Notes under the pieces: model-generated
What the model saw: the letters and a program-made list of their open reading frames with translations, nothing else
The model's database searches: none
What the model was told of the DNA's origin: nothing
Part shown: piece by piece, positions 9,220 through 18,714 of the stretch
How the letters are laid out: each line of letters starts with the position of its first letter
Numbering within the stretch: the first letter of the stretch is position 1
Translations under genes and position numbers: made by a program
NCBI RefSeq assembly: GCF_004340465.1
Contig: NZ_SLVV01000012.1
Location: 148,465-212,464, forward strand
Reading direction: 5' to 3'
DNA length: 64,000 bases
DNA from: Mesobacillus foraminis
GTDB lineage: Bacteria; Bacillota; Bacilli; Bacillales; Cytobacillaceae

Positions 9220-10560
9220 ATGTACAAGAAGTTATCGAAAACCTTGCTTGCCTCTTCCATGGCTGCCGCATTATTGCTGGCGGGCTGCGGCGGGCAGGAT
9301 TCAGCTGAAAAGTCGAATGCAGCTCCAAAGAAGGATGATCCTAATGAAGAAGTAACATTAACCTTCTGGGATGAAAATGCCGGCCCGCAAAGAACACCTA
9401 TATGGGAAGAACTGATTAAGCGATTCGAAGAGGAAAACCCAAATATTGATGTAGAATATGTAGGGCTGCCAAAAGATTCTGCCAAAACGAAATATGATGC
9501 AGCCATTGCAGCGAATGATACACCGGATGTAGGCAGTGTCCAGACAAGCTGGCTGCCGGAATTCTCCCTTCGAGATGCCCTGCTGCCGCTGGATTCTTAT
9601 TTCGAGGGATGGGATCAAAAAGATAAAATTAATGCGGGAGCCATTGATTTCAATAAAGATATCGTCAATGACAACAAGCTGTACGGAATCCCTTATACAC
9701 AAAACCTTGATATTCTTTGGGTCCGTCCTGACTGGTTCAAGGAAAAAGGGACAAAGATTCCTGAAACCTGGGATGAATTCTTCACTGCCATCGAGGAGCA
9801 GACTGACAAGGCTAACAACAGGTACGGCTATACCATCCGGGGCGGAGCAGGCGGTTCCTTCCAGCTTCAGCGCTTGATGTATGCTTACTCTGGTGAAGAG
9901 GAGTATATCAAAGATGGCAAAAGTACAATCAACAGCCCTGAGCATGCAGAATTCCTTAAAAAGTACTTTGCCCTTTACAAAGAATATACACCGAAGAGTG
10001 ATATCACAAATGGATATAAGGAAATGATTGCTGGTTTTGATACAGGTGCCGTAGCTATGGTCCAGCATAATATTGGGTCTTTCGGTGAACATAGTGAGGC
10101 TCTGGAGCCAGACCAGTTCCAAGCGATTCCGCTTCCTAAAACTCCGGATGGAAAATATGTAGCAGAAGGCGGCAATACAATCGGAGTGAGTATCTTTAAG
10201 GATACTGAACATCCGGAGGCAGCCTGGAAGTTTACAAGCTTCTTAAACTCAAAGGAAAGCCAAAGCTACTGGAATCAAGAGGTTGGCCAAATCCCTACAA
10301 ACGCTGATGTATTAGAAGAAGCATGGGTTAAAGAATCTCCTCATATTCAAACGGCATTTAAAGTATATGACGATCCAAATACAATTCTATATAAGCCGCC
10401 GTTCTATCTTCCTGAATACAGGTCCATCCTTGATTCAACAGTTGACTCTGGTACTCAGGCCGTCTTAAGCGGGAAGATGTCGGTAGAGGACTTCCTGGAC
10501 GAATGGGCAACTGCCGTCGAGGAAGCACAAAAGAAATACGACGAACATTTCAAGAAATAA
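9220..10560 (+). CDS. Sugar ABC transporter substrate-binding lipoprotein
   Basis: 446-residue extracellular binding protein of importer 2. The signal peptide ends in LLLAGC with lipid anchor Cys23. Mature landmarks include LTFWDENAG, NDTPDVGSVQTSW, YGIPYTQNLDILWVRPDWF and TEHPEAAWKFTSFL, typical of family 1 solute-binding proteins. ATG 9220 follows AGAGGGGGAT. A long hairpin (10567-10612) follows the stop, probably setting the ratio of binding protein to the downstream enzymes. The ligand is unknown; co-transcription with GH105 and pectate lyase points to pectin fragments. Confidence 0.93.
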   Translation: MYKKLSKTLLASSMAAALLLAGCGGQDSAEKSNAAPKKDDPNEEVTLTFWDENAGPQRTPIWEELIKRFEEENPNIDVEYVGLPKDSAKTKYDAAIAANDTPDVGSVQTSWLPEFSLRDALLPLDSYFEGWDQKDKINAGAIDFNKDIVNDNKLYGIPYTQNLDILWVRPDWFKEKGTKIPETWDEFFTAIEEQTDKANNRYGYTIRGGAGGSFQLQRLMYAYSGEEEYIKDGKSTINSPEHAEFLKKYFALYKEYTPKSDITNGYKEMIAGFDTGAVAMVQHNIGSFGEHSEALEPDQFQAIPLPKTPDGKYVAEGGNTIGVSIFKDTEHPEAAWKFTSFLNSKESQSYWNQEVGQIPTNADVLEEAWVKESPHIQTAFKVYDDPNTILYKPPFYLPEYRSILDSTVDSGTQAVLSGKMSVEDFLDEWATAVEEAQKKYDEHFKK

Positions 10561-10566
10561 TCACTC

Positions 10567-10612
10567 AGATAAAGCCGTCTGGAAATCGACTCATTTCAAG
10601 GCGGCTTAATCT
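10567..10612 (+). other. Long intercistronic hairpin after binding-protein gene
   Basis: AGATAAAGCCGTCTGGAAAT faces ATTTCAAGGCGGCTTAATCT: 17 of 20 positions pair, with a 6-nt loop. There is no proper T-run (CTTTAAAA follows), so partial terminator or mRNA stabiliser fits better than a full stop. Confidence 0.65.
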
Positions 10613-10677
10613 CTTTAAAATCATTTATTCCTAAGAAGTAAGCTAAATCATTTTACATACAGGAGGGTTCTTTCCAT

Positions 10678-11793
10678 ATGAGTTATTCCGATACAACACA
10701 AACTGAAGTGACTTCTGAAACAGCGATTGCAATGGCCGAGCTTGCGTGCGACACCTTAATGCGCAATTTCACTCCAGCTCAGCTGCCGCCTGCCAATGTG
10801 TGGCATTATCACCAGGGCGTTTTCCTTTATGGCATGCAGCGTGTTTGGGAAAAGAATGGGGAAGCACGGTATTTCGACTATATAAAGAGCTATATTGATA
10901 ATCTTTTGGACGAGGAAGGAAATTTTCTCTTTGAAAGAGACCAGCTTGATTCAATACAGGTAGGTATTCTCCTTTTTCCTCTGCTCAATGAAACGAGAGA
11001 AGAGCGGTATCGCAAAGCTGCGGTTAAGCTAAGAAATTTATTTGGCACTCTCAATACAACAAAAGAAGGCGGCTTTTGGCATAAAGATAAATATCCATAT
11101 CAAATGTGGCTTGACGGATTGTTCATGGCAGGTCCGTTTGCCTTGATGTATGACCAGGCTTTTGGAGATCCTCAATTAGTGGATCAGGTTTTATATCAAG
11201 AAAAACTGATGAGGAAAAACATGAAGGATCCAGATTCTGGGCTGCTTTACCATGCATGGGATGAAACAAGGAGCATGGCCTGGGCCGACAAGGAAACAGG
11301 CTGTTCTCCCGAATTTTGGGGAAGATCGGTGGGATGGTATGGCACAGCCTTGATTGATATCCTTGACCTGCTGCCCGAAGACCATAATGGAAGAGCAGAC
11401 CTGATCTCTGCGTTAGAGGGACTCATTCAAAGTTATTCCGACTATCAGGATGAAAAAACCGGACTTTGGTATCAAATTGTTGATAAAGGTAGCCAGGAAG
11501 ATAACTGGCTTGAATCCTCCTGTTCTTCTCTATTTGTCTATACAATTGCGAGAGCGGTGGAAGAAGGCTATGTAGATAAAAAGTACTTGGATACTGCCAG
11601 GAAAGCATATCAGGGCTTGCTGGCCCAAATGATTGAAACCACCGAAGATTCCCTGACAATGAAGGGAATTTGCATTGGTACCTCCGCAGGGGTCTACGAC
11701 TATTACGTATCCCGGCCAGTGTCAGAGAATGATCTTCATGGGGTTGGAGCATTTATACTGGCCAGCATGGCACTGGCCAATATCATCGAATAG
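10678..11793 (+). CDS. GH105 unsaturated rhamnogalacturonyl hydrolase (YteR/YesR-like)
   Basis: 371-residue (alpha/alpha)6-barrel hydrolase without a signal peptide, so cytoplasmic. GH105 enzymes remove the 4,5-unsaturated uronic acid left at the non-reducing end by polysaccharide lyases, releasing an unstable keto-uronate. The catalytic Asp is predicted at Asp146 in QMWLDGLFM; the conserved WGRSVGWYG segment and the C-terminal YDYYVSRPVSENDLHGVGAF also match. ATG 10678 follows CAGGAGGG. It lies between the importer-2 binding protein and pectate lyase, consistent with work on lyase products. A second, more distant GH105 is at 46330. Confidence 0.92.
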   Translation: MSYSDTTQTEVTSETAIAMAELACDTLMRNFTPAQLPPANVWHYHQGVFLYGMQRVWEKNGEARYFDYIKSYIDNLLDEEGNFLFERDQLDSIQVGILLFPLLNETREERYRKAAVKLRNLFGTLNTTKEGGFWHKDKYPYQMWLDGLFMAGPFALMYDQAFGDPQLVDQVLYQEKLMRKNMKDPDSGLLYHAWDETRSMAWADKETGCSPEFWGRSVGWYGTALIDILDLLPEDHNGRADLISALEGLIQSYSDYQDEKTGLWYQIVDKGSQEDNWLESSCSSLFVYTIARAVEEGYVDKKYLDTARKAYQGLLAQMIETTEDSLTMKGICIGTSAGVYDYYVSRPVSENDLHGVGAFILASMALANIIE

Positions 11794-11804
11794 GGAGTGG
11801 GGAG

Positions 11805-13115
11805 ATGAAAAAAACGGTCAGCAGTATTCTCGCAGCTTCTATACTGGCTTTGGGAATTTCATCCGCGTCCGCAGCGTCAAATGATCTGGGGAGACAAACG
11901 TTGCCGCAAAATGATGGATGGGCTTCCTATGGAGAAGGGACTACAGGCGGAGCAGATGCAGCTAACAGCCAGATCTTTACCGTATCCAATAAACAGGAAC
12001 TAGTGAAGGCCCTGGGTGCCGGCGGTAAAAATACTCCTAAAATTATTTATGTTGACGGCGCCATTGATTTCAATGTTGATGAAAACAATCAACCGATAGG
12101 CCCTGAATATTATGCGGATGAAGAATACGACTTTAATGCCTATCTCGCAGCCTATAACCCTGAAACCTGGGGGCTTGACAGAGAAGTAAGCGGTCCTCTG
12201 GAGGAAGTCAGGGCCCGCGCCCAGAAGAAGCAAAAGGCAGAGGTTGTGGTCAATATTGGATCCAATACTTCTATTATCGGACTTGGGAGCGATGCCAAAA
12301 TCATTGGCGGAAGCTTCATAATGAGCGGTGTTGAGAATATCATCATCCGGAACATTGAATTTGAAGCGCCCCGGGATTTCTTCCCGCAATGGGACCCAAC
12401 CGATGGCAGCTATGGTGAGTGGAATTCAGAATATGACAATGTGACGATTACAAATGGGTCTCATCATGTATGGCTTGATCATAATACCTTTAGTGATGGT
12501 GAACACCATGACGGAGATTCAGGCAAAATATTTGGACGTACCTATCAGCAGCATGATGGTCTGCTTGATGTTACAAATGCGTCCGACTATGTGACTATCT
12601 CTTACAATGTTTTCCATGACCATGATAAGGTTTCGCTCATAGGATCCAGTGACAGCAGGACATCTGACCGCGATCATTTAAAGGTCACTCTTCACCACAA
12701 CTATTATAAGAATCTAACTCAGCGATTGCCGCGCGTCCGCTATGGACAGGTGCACATATACAACAACTATTATGAATTCTCGAAGGAATCCGGATATAAG
12801 TTTGACTATGCTTTGGGTGTCGGGATTGAATCTAAGATTTATGCTGAAAATAATTTCTTCCAATTCGATTATGATATCGATCCAGGGAAGATCATCAAGG
12901 ATTGGAAAGGGACAACCATTTACGAGGATGGTTCCTATGTTGGCGGAAAGAGCAGCGCCCGGCAAGTAGACCTGGTAGACGCGTTTAATCATTCCCATGA
13001 CCTTCAGCTTAGCGAAAATGTAGGCTGGAAGCCATCTTTAGTTACGAACATCCATCCAACGCAGGCTGTGCCTGCTATAGTCAAAGCGAAGGCAGGAGCA
13101 GGAAACGCAAGGTAA
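11805..13115 (+). CDS. pel: Secreted pectate lyase, PL1 family
   Basis: 436-residue secreted parallel beta-helix lyase. A signal peptide is predicted at residues 1-23 (cleavage after ASA). It closely follows B. subtilis Pel: DNVTITNGSHHVWLDHNTF (Ca-binding Asp), DGLLDVTNASDYVTISYN, and RLPRVRYG, with catalytic Arg307 and partner Arg312. It cleaves polygalacturonate by Ca2+-dependent beta-elimination outside the cell, giving unsaturated oligogalacturonides. Relative to B. subtilis Pel it has small insertions (for example HHDGDSG near residue 234). It starts 11 bases after the GH105 gene with GGGAGTGGGGAG upstream and ends in a strong terminator. Confidence 0.95.
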   Translation: MKKTVSSILAASILALGISSASAASNDLGRQTLPQNDGWASYGEGTTGGADAANSQIFTVSNKQELVKALGAGGKNTPKIIYVDGAIDFNVDENNQPIGPEYYADEEYDFNAYLAAYNPETWGLDREVSGPLEEVRARAQKKQKAEVVVNIGSNTSIIGLGSDAKIIGGSFIMSGVENIIIRNIEFEAPRDFFPQWDPTDGSYGEWNSEYDNVTITNGSHHVWLDHNTFSDGEHHDGDSGKIFGRTYQQHDGLLDVTNASDYVTISYNVFHDHDKVSLIGSSDSRTSDRDHLKVTLHHNYYKNLTQRLPRVRYGQVHIYNNYYEFSKESGYKFDYALGVGIESKIYAENNFFQFDYDIDPGKIIKDWKGTTIYEDGSYVGGKSSARQVDLVDAFNHSHDLQLSENVGWKPSLVTNIHPTQAVPAIVKAKAGAGNAR

Positions 13116-13117
13116 GG

Positions 13118-13160
13118 AAACAGTCCGTGGATACCCAATCCACGGACTGTTTCTATTTTT
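13118..13160 (+). terminator. Strong Rho-independent terminator after pel
   Basis: AAACAGTCCGTGGA / TCCACGGACTGTTT, a perfect 14-bp stem with a 7-nt loop, then CTATTTTT. It ends the operon that starts at 7382. Confidence 0.93.
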
Positions 13161-13280
13161 CTTAAATAAGAATTATATGAATTTTCCCCATTTACCGCCA
13201 AAGGGTTATGAGGTATCGTATAATAGGATAATCCTATAATAATAGAAAGGATTGGGCCATCAAACAGCCTGGGAGTTCAT

Positions 13281-15074
13281 ATGTCCAAATATAAAATAGG
13301 TCGTCTTATTCGAAAATACTTTTTATTTTCCTTCCGGTCAACAATCATTTCTTTGTTCCTGCCTGTCATGATTTTCTTTATTGCGATAACAGGGTTCTTA
13401 TCCTACAGAGTGGCGGTAACACAGCTGGAAGAGAATGCATTCAAAAATATAGAGGACACCGTCTTCCAAACCAAAGGGTATTTGGAGAATCGGCTTTCGG
13501 ACGTGTTCGAACAATTGGTGGCGTTTTCAAATGATCCAAGGACGCTTTCCATTATCAATTCGGAGCAGTTTGAGGCTGACCCGGAAGATTACATTGAGAT
13601 GAACAGCTTTTTAAAAACAATTCACTTAAATTATAATTCCATCATTGAATCCATCTACGTAGATATGAATCATGGGGCGTTCACTCTATACCAAAGCCAG
13701 TATCCTACTAAAATTAAAGAATTTCCCTATAAAGAATATGAAGATCTATACAAAGGCAATGATGAAGGTTTCTATTGGCACAACGTACATAAGGATGACA
13801 TTTTTAAAAGTGAAAGCAAAGTTGTAAGCGTTTTTAAATTGGTTGGGAACCAGGCTTCCGACGCAAGTGGAGTCCTGCTGTTTAATTTGCGGAATGATTT
13901 TTTTGAGAAGGTCCTCAACAAATCCTTGATTGGCGAACACGGTTATATTGCACTGGTAAGTCCGGACGGAACATTAAATTCCAAGGATATGGCGGATGAA
14001 TATCTTTTGAGCGAAGAGAATCTGAGATATCTGAAGGATTTACAAGAAGACAGCGGAAGATATGAATTCCAGAGTGATGATGGCCGAAAAATGATGGTTA
14101 TTTACGAGACAATCGGAATCAATAAGTGGAAGGTAGCGGCTGTTTTTTCAACCGATGCAATCACAGAAAAAGCTGACTATATCAAGTATATCACCTTAAT
14201 TGTAATACTCGTTTTAGTAGGAATCGCTATCCTGATTGCCAACTTTTTCGCCCGGTATATATCTAGTCCTGTTTCCACATTGGTGGAACAGTCAAAATCA
14301 ATTAATGAAAATAATCTGACAATGAACTATAACCATAACGGGCCCCGGGAAATAAAAATTTTAAATAATGCAATGGAGGATTTATTAACCCGCGTTAATC
14401 ATTTATTGGATCAAATTAAGCTGGAACAGGAAGAAAAACGGCAGTTGGAGTTCGCTATTCTTCATTCCCAGATAAATCCCCATTTCCTGTACAATACGCT
14501 GTATTCAATAAAAGGGCTATGCGATATGGGTCTCAATGGAGAGGCCAGTTCCATGATAACGGCATTGTCCAACTTTTTCAGGATCTCAATCAGCAAAGGA
14601 AAGGAGATCATCTCCCTGGAGGAAGAAATCACCCATATCAGAAATTATCTTGTTATCCAGGAAATGAGATATGGAGACGACTTTTCCTATCAAATAGAAA
14701 TGGATGAAAAGATTTTAAACTGGGAAATTGTTAAATTGACACTCCAGCCATTAATTGAAAACGCAATCTATCATGGTGTAAAACTAAAGCGGGAAAAAGG
14801 GATCATTGCCGTCAAGGGGTATGAGAAGGGAGAAACCATCGTGTTGGAAGTCATGGACAATGGAGGCGGAATCAGCAAGGAAAGGCTTGCTGAAATAAGG
14901 GCTGAGCTGGAAAAAACGAGTGAACATTCCTCAACTATTGGAATCGGCCTGAAGAGCGTCCATGAAAGAATCCGCATGCATTTCGGTTCGCCATATGGAC
15001 TGGTTCTGGAGAGCGAAGAAGGAAAGGGAACAAAAAATACGGTAATAATTCCAAAAACCAGGGGGGGAGTTTAA
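13281..15074 (+). CDS. YesM-type sensor histidine kinase (pair 1)
   Basis: 597-residue membrane sensor kinase. Membrane segments at about 20-42 and 302-324 bracket an extracellular Cache-like sensor, followed by a HAMP linker (330-380) and a His-kinase domain of the LytS/YesM class: the phospho-acceptor is His401 in INPHFLYNTL, and the ATPase part has LTLQPLIENAIYHG, DNGGG and GIGLKSVHERI. ATG 13281 follows CTGGGAG. The stop is 3 bases from the response regulator. The pair lies just after the pectate-lyase operon, whose promoter has 21-bp tandem repeats; sensing of a pectin fragment is inferred. Confidence 0.93.
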   Translation: MSKYKIGRLIRKYFLFSFRSTIISLFLPVMIFFIAITGFLSYRVAVTQLEENAFKNIEDTVFQTKGYLENRLSDVFEQLVAFSNDPRTLSIINSEQFEADPEDYIEMNSFLKTIHLNYNSIIESIYVDMNHGAFTLYQSQYPTKIKEFPYKEYEDLYKGNDEGFYWHNVHKDDIFKSESKVVSVFKLVGNQASDASGVLLFNLRNDFFEKVLNKSLIGEHGYIALVSPDGTLNSKDMADEYLLSEENLRYLKDLQEDSGRYEFQSDDGRKMMVIYETIGINKWKVAAVFSTDAITEKADYIKYITLIVILVLVGIAILIANFFARYISSPVSTLVEQSKSINENNLTMNYNHNGPREIKILNNAMEDLLTRVNHLLDQIKLEQEEKRQLEFAILHSQINPHFLYNTLYSIKGLCDMGLNGEASSMITALSNFFRISISKGKEIISLEEEITHIRNYLVIQEMRYGDDFSYQIEMDEKILNWEIVKLTLQPLIENAIYHGVKLKREKGIIAVKGYEKGETIVLEVMDNGGGISKERLAEIRAELEKTSEHSSTIGIGLKSVHERIRMHFGSPYGLVLESEEGKGTKNTVIIPKTRGGV

Positions 15075-15077
15075 AAG

Positions 15078-16187
15078 ATGTACAAGGTGGTAATTGTTGA
15101 TGACGACCGTATTATCCGCAGGGGACTAGCTACTGTGGTGCCCTGGGAAAAACATGGGTTTCAGCTGGTTGGTGAAGCAGCAGATGGCGAACAAGGCCTT
15201 GAGCTTATTGAACGGGAGAATCCCCATATCGTTGTCTCTGATATCAAGATGCCGTTCTTGGATGGATTGGAGATGGCAAAGGAAATAAGAAAGAAAAACA
15301 ACAGGACAAAGATTATCCTGCTGACAGGGTATGAGGATTTTAAATATGCTCATGAAGCCATCAAAGTCCGGGCATTCGATTATCTGCTTAAGCCTGTAGA
15401 GACAGAAAGCCTGCTTGAAAAGGTAAAGCAGGCTTCACGGGAATGGGAGGATGAGTACCTGCGGGAAAAGCAAATCAGTGAAGGGAGCCAGGCAATCGAA
15501 AAGGAGTTTCTTAAAAAACTGTCCAACCCGTTGTCAGGAGCAATAGAAGTGCCGCGGTTCGAAGAGGAATGCATCCCGCTGATCAAACTGGGATTATCCG
15601 AAAAGGTATCAGGATATCTGGAAAATACTCAAAACAATCTGATGAGCAAGGATATTTCCCTGGAGGATGTCAAGCTGATGGCCATCCGCTTAATGAGCCT
15701 GATTATTCATGAATCTTCAAAGTGGGCAAAAACCTGGGACCATTCCAGATTCATAGATGCACAAAATGAAATAATGAGCATGGAAACCATAACGGAAATA
15801 TTTGAAACGCTGGAGAAAATGGCGGTGAACCTCGCAGCTTTCGTAAACGGATTGAACAAAAACCAAAAACATTCCTTGGTGGACAAAGCGATCGACTATA
15901 TTAAACAGAATTATCATAACGAGGATTTGTCCCTGCAAACAGTAGCAGAAAAGGTACATGTCAGTCCAGCCTATTTAAGCAATTTATTTAAGGTGGAAAA
16001 GGGCTTTAACTTCGGGGAATTTTTATTGGAGACCAGGATGAAAGCGGCAATGGAAATTTTTCGTCAAAGGGATTTTAAAACCTATGAAGTAGCCGAGCAG
16101 GTTGGTTACGCGAATCCGCAATATTTCAGCAGCAGCTTTAAGAAATACACAGGCTACTCACCCGCTGAGTTTAAGAAGCTTAAATAG
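15078..16187 (+). CDS. YesN-type response regulator with AraC DNA-binding domain (pair 1)
   Basis: 369-residue cytoplasmic response regulator. The REC domain (residues 1-120) has DDD at 8-10, phospho-acceptor Asp55 (VSDIKMP), TGYEDF and the conserved Lys in LLKPVE. A central linker is followed by a C-terminal AraC domain with two helix-turn-helices (about 270-369; VHVSPAYLSNLFK and EVAEQVGYANPQYFSSSFKK). It is the partner of the kinase at 13281. It is the best candidate to bind the tandem repeats at 7293-7328; that link is inferred from proximity and architecture. Confidence 0.93.
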   Translation: MYKVVIVDDDRIIRRGLATVVPWEKHGFQLVGEAADGEQGLELIERENPHIVVSDIKMPFLDGLEMAKEIRKKNNRTKIILLTGYEDFKYAHEAIKVRAFDYLLKPVETESLLEKVKQASREWEDEYLREKQISEGSQAIEKEFLKKLSNPLSGAIEVPRFEEECIPLIKLGLSEKVSGYLENTQNNLMSKDISLEDVKLMAIRLMSLIIHESSKWAKTWDHSRFIDAQNEIMSMETITEIFETLEKMAVNLAAFVNGLNKNQKHSLVDKAIDYIKQNYHNEDLSLQTVAEKVHVSPAYLSNLFKVEKGFNFGEFLLETRMKAAMEIFRQRDFKTYEVAEQVGYANPQYFSSSFKKYTGYSPAEFKKLK

Positions 16188-16273
16188 TGAGCTTATAAAT
16201 CTCGATGCAGGATACTTATGTTATATGGTTTTCGGCTTTACTCTATCACTCTAGCTCAATAATTGGAGGTGTG

Positions 16274-17599
16274 TTGCTGATCGACACCAAAACAACAGCA
16301 GATTTTGGATTAATGAGAATGCTGGCCTTTTTTATTCCGCTTGGTTTCTCCGCAAGCCTGACATCCATCTCACACGTGATCATAAATGGCACATTGGGCA
16401 GGGCCGACCAGGCCGAGCTCATTATTGCCAACTACGCCCTTGCTTTATCCCTTTTTGGGATTATTGAAAGGCCTGCCCTGGTTTTCCGGCAAACTAGCTC
16501 CGCCCTGGTAAAGGGAAAATCCTCTTTTAAAATGCTGGGAGCTTTCTTTATTAAAGTAACGCTCTTGATATCAGCGGTTTGTGCTGTACTGGGCTTCACC
16601 CCATTGGGGAATTGGGTGTTCCTTCACGCTTTCAATGCAGATTCAGTTTCCCTGGAATCTTTGCTGGCTACCTTCAGGGTGATTTCACTGGTGATTATTT
16701 TTTCCGGGCTTCGCTGCCTGTACCAGGGAATCATCATTAACCACTTAGAGACAAAATGGGTGACCATCGGTGTCATTTTCAGACTCGCTGGCATGTTTTT
16801 GGTCGCTTACTATTTCATCTTGACGGATTCAGTTGTCTCAAGCATGGTCGGAGCTGTGATCTTTTTGACAGGAATGGCGATCGAGTGCATGGTGAGTGTT
16901 TGGAGGGGACACTCGATCATGAAATCTGCGCAAGCTGACAGTGGTCCATTGCTGAAACAGAAAGATATCTTCTCGTTTTATACTCCGCTTGTCTTTTATC
17001 TTTCCTTTCAGACAGTTATTATTCCAATACTGTATGCCTTTCTTGGCAAAGTACAGGATGCTCATATGGGGATTGCTTCTTTTGCACTGGCATTTAGCAT
17101 TACGAATCTGGTTTTAAGTTTCTTTATGTATACTCACCAGATTGTGCTCCAATTTTACGAGAACAATCGTCACACAGTCGTGAAATGCATCATTGTATTT
17201 AGTATCGTTCCTTCCATGCTGCTGGCCATTCTCTGCTTTACACCACTAGGAATGATTTTTATGGAGAGTGTTATGGGCACTAACCAGATTCTTGCGCAAG
17301 AAACCCTGCTGGTACTAAAATTCTTCATTGTTAAAACCTTGGTGTTTCCGTGGGTAGATTACTTTGGAGGCATCCTGATGTTAAGGAAGAATACTAAGTC
17401 GCTGCTCAAGCCTCAATTGTTCAATATGACTGCAGTGATTGTCGTTATTGTTCCACTGGTTTATTTATTTCCCCATTTGAATGGAAGCACAGGTGCCATC
17501 GCTGCGTCTGCAGGGGAGCTCATTGGCTTAGCAGCTGTATATTTGGTTGTGACCCGTAAAAATAAGGCCCTGCAAGAAGAAAAACGGAATGCTGGATGA
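16274..17599 (+). CDS. Polytopic membrane protein, MATE/flippase-like
   Basis: Integral membrane protein of about 441 residues with roughly 12 hydrophobic segments, reading MLAFFIPLGFSASLTSISHVI near its start and RQTSSALVKGKSSF near residue 78. The layout resembles MATE or Wzx-like flippases of the MOP superfamily. The frame is open further upstream (ATG 16205), but those 23 codons have no ribosome binding site and translate a GGAGGTG (16265-16271) that should serve the real start, so TTG 16274 (or CTG/GTG next to it) is preferred. It follows pair 1 closely and may be co-transcribed. Its role in a pectin locus is unknown; metabolite or glycolipid export is possible. Confidence 0.65.
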   Translation: MLIDTKTTADFGLMRMLAFFIPLGFSASLTSISHVIINGTLGRADQAELIIANYALALSLFGIIERPALVFRQTSSALVKGKSSFKMLGAFFIKVTLLISAVCAVLGFTPLGNWVFLHAFNADSVSLESLLATFRVISLVIIFSGLRCLYQGIIINHLETKWVTIGVIFRLAGMFLVAYYFILTDSVVSSMVGAVIFLTGMAIECMVSVWRGHSIMKSAQADSGPLLKQKDIFSFYTPLVFYLSFQTVIIPILYAFLGKVQDAHMGIASFALAFSITNLVLSFFMYTHQIVLQFYENNRHTVVKCIIVFSIVPSMLLAILCFTPLGMIFMESVMGTNQILAQETLLVLKFFIVKTLVFPWVDYFGGILMLRKNTKSLLKPQLFNMTAVIVVIVPLVYLFPHLNGSTGAIAASAGELIGLAAVYLVVTRKNKALQEEKRNAG

Positions 17600-17609
17600 A
17601 AGAATTTAT

Positions 17610-17647
17610 GGAAACCGCTTGCAGAGGCAGTGTGTTAAAAGTAAAAT
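17610..17647 (+). promoter_or_regulatory. exuR promoter with overlapping cre box
   Basis: GGAAACCGCTTGCA (17610-17623) matches the cre consensus except at its first base and overlaps a -35 candidate TTGCAG (17619-17624). TAAAAT at 17642-17647 follows after 17 bp. CcpA bound here would cover the -35. Confidence 0.6.
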
Positions 17648-17657
17648 AAAAGTAGAA

Positions 17658-17671
17658 TGTTCACGTTAACA
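17658..17671 (+). promoter_or_regulatory. LacI-type operator, probably ExuR autoregulatory site
   Basis: TGTTCACGTTAACA is a near-palindrome centred on CG, the form of a LacI-family operator. It lies just downstream of the predicted transcription start and upstream of the exuR ribosome binding site. A near-copy (TGTTCACGTGTGCA) precedes uxaB at 18715. It could also be a divergent cre box. Confidence 0.6.
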
Positions 17672-17688
17672 AAAGGAAGGTCACAACA

Positions 17689-18693
17689 ATGGTCACGATT
17701 AAGGATATCGCAAAACTGGCAAATGTTTCACATACTACTGTATCAAGGGCATTAAATAACAGTCCCTTGATCAAAGAGCCGACCAAAAAGAAGATCCTCG
17801 AGATTGCTGCACAGATGAATTATACGCCTAATTTTAATGCAAAAAGCCTGGTGAAACAGAAATCCTATACAATTGGATTATTTTATACCAGCATCAGCAA
17901 CGGGACTTCTCCCAGCTTCTTTGCCGATACCCTGAAGGGAGTCAACAGCGTAATCAGCCAGGAGTATAATTTATTCGTCCGCGGCATTGACGATTACAGC
18001 GATTATTCCTCAATCGGCCGTCAAAGGTATGATGGCATTCTTTTAATGAGCCAGAGTGTAAACGACAATGCCTTTATTTATCATGTTATGGAGAAAAATA
18101 TTCCATTTGTGGTTTTGAATAGGGATATTGAAGAAAAAAATATCATCAATATTCTTTCCGATGATAAGGAGGGCGCCCGGCAGGCAGTCGAATATCTCAT
18201 CGAGCACGGCCACTCAGATATTGCCATTATTGAAGGAAAGCAAGGGTTTAAATCTTCACAGCAGCGCAAGGAAGGATATATTTCAGCCTTGATCCAGCAT
18301 GGAATTCAAATTCGCAGTGAATACTCTGCTAGTGGAAATTATGATATGGAAAGCGGGTACAGGGCGATGGAACAGCTTTTGTCACTGAATACACGACCTA
18401 CAGCCGTTTTTTGCTCCAATGATGACATGGCGATAGGAGCCATGAATGCCATCTTTGCAAATGAGCTCAAGGTACCGGATGATGTATCGGTAGTAGGCTT
18501 CGATGATATTGGATTTGCCCAGTATACGATGCCAAGGCTGACCACAGTAAAACGCCCGGTGGAGCAAATCAGCGTCGAAGGGGCCAAAAAGCTGTTATCG
18601 CTGCTTAATGGAAATGAACAGAGGAAGGAAAAGATCCTCGCGAATACAGAGCTGATGATCAGAGATTCTGTAAAAACACTGGCGAAATGTTAA
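17689..18693 (+). CDS. exuR: LacI-family repressor of galacturonate genes
   Basis: 334-residue LacI/GalR regulator. The N-terminal helix-turn-helix and hinge (residues 1-60) read VTIKDIAKLANVSHTTVSRALN; the periplasmic-binding-like effector domain has FSNDD-type CSNDDMAIGAMNA and SVVGFDDIGFAQY. Sequence and gene order (exuR-uxaB-uxaA) match the B. subtilis exu locus, where ExuR represses hexuronate genes. ATG 17689 follows AAAGGAAGG. Likely autoregulated through the operator at 17658 and controlling uxaBA through that at 18715. The inducer would be galacturonate or a derivative (family knowledge, not visible here). Confidence 0.88.
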   Translation: MVTIKDIAKLANVSHTTVSRALNNSPLIKEPTKKKILEIAAQMNYTPNFNAKSLVKQKSYTIGLFYTSISNGTSPSFFADTLKGVNSVISQEYNLFVRGIDDYSDYSSIGRQRYDGILLMSQSVNDNAFIYHVMEKNIPFVVLNRDIEEKNIINILSDDKEGARQAVEYLIEHGHSDIAIIEGKQGFKSSQQRKEGYISALIQHGIQIRSEYSASGNYDMESGYRAMEQLLSLNTRPTAVFCSNDDMAIGAMNAIFANELKVPDDVSVVGFDDIGFAQYTMPRLTTVKRPVEQISVEGAKKLLSLLNGNEQRKEKILANTELMIRDSVKTLAKC

Positions 18694-18714
18694 TTGTTTG
18701 TTTTTTTGAAGATT

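Noticed and set aside
9358..10212. Long minus-strand open frame (284 codons) inside binding protein 2
   Set aside because: Fully antisense to a well-supported lipoprotein gene, no ribosome binding site, Cys- and Ile-rich composition typical of shadow frames.
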